22,396 nucleotides of DNA from a virus. Shown here one piece after another: positions 19,500 to 22,396 of the stretch. Positions within the stretch are counted from its first letter, which is position 1, and the number at the start of each line of letters is the position of its first letter. Below the pieces are notes generated by a model that saw only the letters and a program-made list of their open reading frames with translations, was not told the DNA's origin and did no database searches. The DNA lies in the IMG/VR virus record IMGVR_UViG_3300025543_000242, positions 1-22,396 of that record, one strand, 5' to 3'. A program made the position numbers and the translations under genes.

Positions 19500-20897
19500 C
19501 TAAATTTTACCGACTGCTATCCATTCGTTAGTAGCAATTAATTTAATTGTAACGCCTCCCCATTGAGCCGTGACCGCTACTGAACCTGCGACTGCACCAT
19601 TTAATGTAACTCCTGATGCTGCTGTTAGTCTCAAAGTGCCTGCCGTCTTTTGAATGAAATCAATTTCTGTTCCTTGAGTAAATGCTACTGATGCATTTGT
19701 TGGAATAGTTACTTCCGTGCCTCCTACATTTTCAGCACTTATAAAAGTGCCAGCATCGGTTAAAGATAAAGTTCTTTCCGTTGTCGTTTCCCTTGAATAT
19801 GGTCTAAATCCTTGAATTGAAATGTTGCCGTCTATACTTGTAACCTCCGTTACTCCTGTGTTTGAAATAGTCACCTCACCAGTAACAGCCGTTGCTACAC
19901 TTTGATTTGATGCATTCCCTAAAAATATTTTTGCTGAATCTAAATTTGGTGTTTGGTTTGCTCTTCCTGCTCCACCAACTCTAATGATTCCAGCACTTGC
20001 GTGACTTCTTATAACTCGACCTATGTTTTGAATGTCGGCAGCTTCGCTTGTTGGTGGTGTTGTTGTTACATCTCCCGCTGTTGTGCTAACATAAAGTGTG
20101 TCGCCTTCGCTAAATGCTGATGTATTTAAGCCTGCTAATTCGCCTAATGTTACAACTTCAACGGCTGCATTATTATTTGCATCTGCATAAACTAAGCCAA
20201 AAGCTGGTCTTGCTGATGCGTTATCTGCATCGGCTAAATCAACAGTTGTTTCTGAACCGTTCACCCCAATAATTGCGACAACTTTACCCTTTAGTAAAGT
20301 AGCACCACTTTCATTTTTTGCAGCAAATCTTACCGCACCATTTAAGTCACCTATGAAATCTGGAGCAGTAACGTCACCTGTAAAGGTTGCGCCTGTTAAA
20401 TCTGCCTTTAAATCTAAAGCTGTTTGCGTTGCTGTTGAAACTGGTTTATTTGCATCGCTTGTGTTGTCTACATTAGGTAAACCAACAGCCGTTTTGTCCA
20501 AAGCTACAAATGATTTATCACCTCTGTAATATTCTGAAGTAGTGCCTGCTGCAATTACATCTTCTTTTAAATCTAAAGCTGTTTGCAAGTCTGTCTGACT
20601 TGACAAAGTTCCAGTAATTCCTCCCCAAGCTGCCGATGATGAAACCGTTAAATCACCAGAACCTAAAAGAGTTTCACCGTTGACCGATTTAATATTTGTT
20701 TGATTAACCAGCGTTGCTTGCTTGCCATCTATTTGCGTTTGAATTGCTGAAGTAGTTCCATTTAGATAACTAAATTCTGCATCTGTTACGCTTCCGTCTG
20801 TTAAGTTTGGGACTCCGTCTATTAACGCTTCAAATTGTGCTTGAGTTGGTTTATCACCTGTTTGAAAATACCCTTTTAAGGTTGTTCTTGTTGCCAT
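19500..20897 (-). CDS. modular tail fibre protein
   Basis: A tail fibre of 465 residues from the ATG at 20895-20897. The frame extends upstream to 20939, but MATRTTLKGYFQTGDKPTQAQFEALID is the typical beginning of such fibres, an A-rich leader precedes it, and the longer form would run into the upstream gene. Modules in order are the tail-attachment N-terminus, repeat-like LQTALDLKEDVIAAGTTSEYYRGDKSFVALDK and AVGLPNVDNTSDANKPVSTATQTALDLKADL, a beta domain of the type AKNESGATLLKGKVVAIIG (about 193-310), and a C-terminal beta part ending ATNEWIAVGKI. It should bind at the tail tip and carry or oppose the glycine-rich adhesin encoded next. Confidence 0.8.
   Translation of the reverse strand: MATRTTLKGYFQTGDKPTQAQFEALIDGVPNLTDGSVTDAEFSYLNGTTSAIQTQIDGKQATLVNQTNIKSVNGETLLGSGDLTVSSSAAWGGITGTLSSQTDLQTALDLKEDVIAAGTTSEYYRGDKSFVALDKTAVGLPNVDNTSDANKPVSTATQTALDLKADLTGATFTGDVTAPDFIGDLNGAVRFAAKNESGATLLKGKVVAIIGVNGSETTVDLADADNASARPAFGLVYADANNNAAVEVVTLGELAGLNTSAFSEGDTLYVSTTAGDVTTTPPTSEAADIQNIGRVIRSHASAGIIRVGGAGRANQTPNLDSAKIFLGNASNQSVATAVTGEVTISNTGVTEVTSIDGNISIQGFRPYSRETTTERTLSLTDAGTFISAENVGGTEVTIPTNASVAFTQGTEIDFIQKTAGTLRLTAASGVTLNGAVAGSVAVTAQWGGVTIKLIATNEWIAVGKI
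20407..20427. repeat. 21-bp direct repeat in the fibre gene, copy 1
   Basis: This 21-base segment is identical to 20566-20586, 159 bases (53 codons) away, and encodes the repeated Gln-Thr-Ala-Leu-Asp-Leu-Lys motif. In-frame spacing would let fibre modules be lost or duplicated by recombination. Confidence 0.85.
20566..20586. repeat. 21-bp direct repeat in the fibre gene, copy 2
   Basis: Second identical copy of the 21-base segment at 20407-20427, in the same reading frame of the fibre gene. Both copies begin with tttaaatctaaagc. Confidence 0.85.
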
Positions 20898-20905
20898 ATT
20901 TTTTT

Positions 20906-21418
20906 TTATTGTACTGTAAATGTATCTTCTATTATCCAAACTCCAATGCCATCGCTTATAGTTGCGTCATAAATAATTGAATCAGCACAACCTGTTTTCG
21001 CATATTTTACGGTGATATCTAATGAAGCAGTCCAGGCCAACATCCTATCATTTTTATCGATGTTTGGAGAACTTGGGGAAATTGAAATGTCTGTATCTAA
21101 ACTGTAATTTGTGTAATCTTTAAAGAGGTTACCATTTGCAAACTGGCCGATAACGTCTTGAATCATATCGAAAAGTTTCGAGTCAACTTCTAAATCATCG
21201 CTCCTGTCTTTGCTTGGGATATCAAAGCAAGTAAGTAAGATTGTAAAGGTGACAAACCCTTTTCCACTTTGGCTGCCTTGAGGCTCTACCAAAAGAGCAG
21301 GTAACTTGTCTGTCTTTGTGTCTAATTGGATTGAATCTCCGTAGTAAAATGAAGTGATTTGGGGATGCGCTGTTGCCAGCTCCTTAATTTCATTTACTAC
21401 TTGGTAAAGTGTCTGCAT
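20906..21418 (-). CDS. tail terminator-like protein
   Basis: A 170-residue protein (MQTLYQVVNEIKELATAHPQ) with the layout of a family frequent in Bacteroidota phages. It has an N-terminal helix, the strand YYGDSIQLDTKTDKLPALLVEPQGS (about 25-49), FVTFTILLTCFDIPSKDRSDDLEVDSKLFDMIQDVIGQ (55-92) and a final segment DRMLAWTASLDITVKYAKTGC (123-143). These fit tail-terminator or tail-to-head joining proteins (gpU-like), which cap the tube at its head end. It precedes the fibre gene by eight bases and follows the tail chaperone. The C-terminal 27 residues after the Cys are extra. Confidence 0.6.
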   Translation of the reverse strand: MQTLYQVVNEIKELATAHPQITSFYYGDSIQLDTKTDKLPALLVEPQGSQSGKGFVTFTILLTCFDIPSKDRSDDLEVDSKLFDMIQDVIGQFANGNLFKDYTNYSLDTDISISPSSPNIDKNDRMLAWTASLDITVKYAKTGCADSIIYDATISDGIGVWIIEDTFTVQ

Positions 21419-21437
21419 AAGTATAAAACGAAAAAAG

Positions 21438-21689
21438 TCACGTTCTGTTTTTCTTTAATCTATTTGTTTGCTGTTCATTCTTGTCTTTTCGATACATCAG
21501 AAATAATAAAGCCTTTTCAATAGGGATTTCACCGACTGCATCTAACTTCAAAACGTCATCGTTTGCTAACTCAATTAAGAAGTGGTACCAGCCCCATTCG
21601 ATTGTTCTGCTTGTCTTAAAAGTTTCCTTCGTTCCCTTCTGCTCAAAGAGGTATGCGAAGTTTGTAATAACTCGTTTCTCAAAGTCCAA
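21438..21689 (-). CDS. frameshifted C-terminal half of tail assembly chaperone
   Basis: A frame of 83 codons lacking an ATG. It opens only 18 bases upstream of the T run and can be entered by a -1 shift on that run from the 208-codon frame. The product (FEKRVITNFAYLFEQKGTKE, then IEWGWYHFLIELANDDVLKLDAV and PIEKALLFLMYRKDKNEQQ) looks like a genuine folded protein. WGWY-x-x-(I/L)-x-x-LA-x-x-D and the final L-x-F-L-x-(Y/F)-x-K-(D/E)-K motif fit the second half of Bacteroidota-phage tail chaperones. It is therefore read as the extension of the upstream gene, analogous to lambda gpG-T, giving a fusion of about 254 residues. A homopolymer error in the sequence is the alternative. Confidence 0.65.
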   Translation of the reverse strand: MDFEKRVITNFAYLFEQKGTKETFKTSRTIEWGWYHFLIELANDDVLKLDAVGEIPIEKALLFLMYRKDKNEQQTNRLKKNRT

Positions 21690-22201
21690 AAAAAAACAAT
21701 AGAACCGTCAACTGCTTCGCAAGGAAAATGCTCTTTAAAAAGTTCATCCCTGCCTTCTAAGCCAGTATAAGACTCCAGCCTATACAATCCGCTTGCTTCT
21801 TGAATTATGGGTCTGTAAAGCACAGCTAATATTTTATGGAGGTTTTCTGAAAACCCTTTCTTTTCAAACTCCTGAATGTCTGCAAACTCGCTTGTACTTA
21901 TGTCGCTCAAGTTGCTGTGCATTCCGTATTCCTTCCCCTTTATTGTTACCCTTTGAAATAGCTTGCTTTCGCCTTGCTGAAACAGATTAACAACCGTTTG
22001 GAATATCTCCTCCAACTTTGATACTGGCAATTTTTCAATCTTGGATAGGTCACCCTTAACAAAGATGTTTATTACCTGTATCATATAAGAAACTTGATCA
22101 ATTTCCTTTTCGCTAATCTCGTCTTGTAGCTTCAAAAAAAGCTGGTATTGATTCAATTTTATCTCGTCAATACTTTCAGGCACTACATATTTAATCTTCA
22201 T
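21575..22201 (-). CDS. tail assembly chaperone, zero-frame product
   Basis: A 208-residue protein. The first 171 residues (MKIKYVVPESIDEIKLNQYQ, helices around 15-75, GKEYGMHSNLSDISTSEFADIQEF at about 89-112, HKILAVLYRPIIQEASGLYRLESYTG at about 122-147, and DGSIVFF) match what I know of the tail-chaperone family in flavobacterial phages. They fold as mostly helices and coat the tape measure during tail assembly. After the T run at 21688-21696 the zero frame adds 37 basic, low-quality-looking residues (RRERRKLLRQAEQ), whereas the -1 frame continues with family-like sequence. Its ATG overlaps the stop of the upstream CxxC gene. Confidence 0.7.
   Translation of the reverse strand: MKIKYVVPESIDEIKLNQYQLFLKLQDEISEKEIDQVSYMIQVINIFVKGDLSKIEKLPVSKLEEIFQTVVNLFQQGESKLFQRVTIKGKEYGMHSNLSDISTSEFADIQEFEKKGFSENLHKILAVLYRPIIQEASGLYRLESYTGLEGRDELFKEHFPCEAVDGSIVFFWTLRNELLQTSHTSLSRRERRKLLRQAEQSNGAGTTS
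21688..21697 (-). other. slippery homopolymer, probable -1 frameshift site
   Basis: The minus strand has G followed by nine T and then GG (21697 down to 21686). In the chaperone frame this is GTT TTT TTT TGG, which contains the slippery heptamer T TTT TTT. Slipping back one base joins residue 171 of the 208-codon frame to the TTG GAC TTT frame ending at 21438. One extra T in the genome would give the same fusion without slipping. Confidence 0.6.
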
Positions 22202-22396
22202 TGCATTGGTTTATATATATGTTTTCCAAAGTGGTTCTCCAACCTTTAACGCAAGAACCGCAATTGCTTGGCTTTAATCTTGTACCCATTATTTCGTTGT
22301 GTAGGCTTCTAAGGCTCTCTACAAAATCCCTTTTAACAGGGTCAAGAAATAGCATTGGCCTTATCCTTTCGTATATCTTAAATTGGTCTTTCGTCA
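22191..22396 (-). CDS. small CxxC protein, probably complete but for its first base
   Basis: An open frame reads (start) TKDQFKIYERIRPMLFLDPV and so on, through PSNCGSCVKGWRTTLENIYINQCNED to a TAA at 22191-22193. The window's last bases supply TG directly before the first complete codon, so an ATG with its A at 22397 is likely, giving 68 residues. A Cys-x-x-Cys-x-x-x-Trp motif plus a later Cys suggests metal binding. Small proteins of this type occur beside tail chaperone genes in Bacteroidota phages, but I know no function. The stop overlaps the chaperone ATG, so they are coupled. Confidence 0.65.
   Translation of the reverse strand, partial: TKDQFKIYERIRPMLFLDPVKRDFVESLRSLHNEIMGTRLKPSNCGSCVKGWRTTLENIYINQCNED

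Noticed and set aside
1-22396. CRISPR array, insertion sequence or rRNA
   Set aside because: No spaced palindromic repeats, transposase motifs or rRNA-like conserved stretches were seen on either strand.

Overview
The window is part of a tailed-phage genome (Caudoviricetes, siphovirus-like), probably infecting a member of the Bacteroidota and most likely a flavobacterium. The evidence is the protein families (Bacteroidota-type terminase pair, capsid, connector, tail chaperone and baseplate proteins), the AT-rich DNA, A-rich leaders in place of Shine-Dalgarno sites before most genes, and two intergenic promoters with an exact TAnnTTTG -7 element. Every protein gene lies on the minus strand, so transcription runs from base 22396 down to base 1. 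The only plus-strand gene is a small tRNA-like RNA near 10.2 kb.

Layout in transcription order. 22.4-16.4 kb holds tail and adhesion genes: a CxxC protein, a tail assembly chaperone with an apparent -1 frameshift at a run of nine T, a tail-terminator-like protein, a modular fibre, a glycine-rich adhesin, a small accessory fibre protein, a gp10-like tail-completion protein and a Dit-like protein. 16.4-12.2 kb holds a large baseplate/tail protein, a 47-residue ORF and the tape measure. 12.2-10.2 kb holds an XkdF-type prohead protease, a ParB/Srx-domain protein and a Mom-family DNA modification protein. 10.2-3.6 kb holds terS, terL, a scaffold-like protein, the major capsid protein, a tail-tube-like protein, a small beta protein, the portal and a head-tail connector. 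3.6-0.84 kb holds a small structural protein, a LamG-like adhesin, two small membrane proteins and an M15 peptidase endolysin. A terminator near 770 closes the late operon. A new promoter near 681 starts a second block (two small proteins and the first 16 codons of a probable DUF1071 single-strand annealing protein), the likely replication/recombination module.

The genes together cover DNA packaging, head assembly, tail assembly, host attachment and lysis. Mom probably protects the packaged DNA from host restriction. Terminator hairpins sit after the capsid gene and after the tail-tube-like gene, which would raise these two transcripts relative to the genes that follow.

The most unusual element is at 10185-10310. 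It has a promoter-like box, a 71-nt cloverleaf with a glycine (UCC) anticodon and glycine identity bases, and a terminator hairpin, all on the plus strand. It is antisense to the 3' end of mom, whose stop codon lies inside its anticodon stem. Its promoter shares a 16-base block with the promoter of the replication module. All calls come from reading sequence only; no database search was run.
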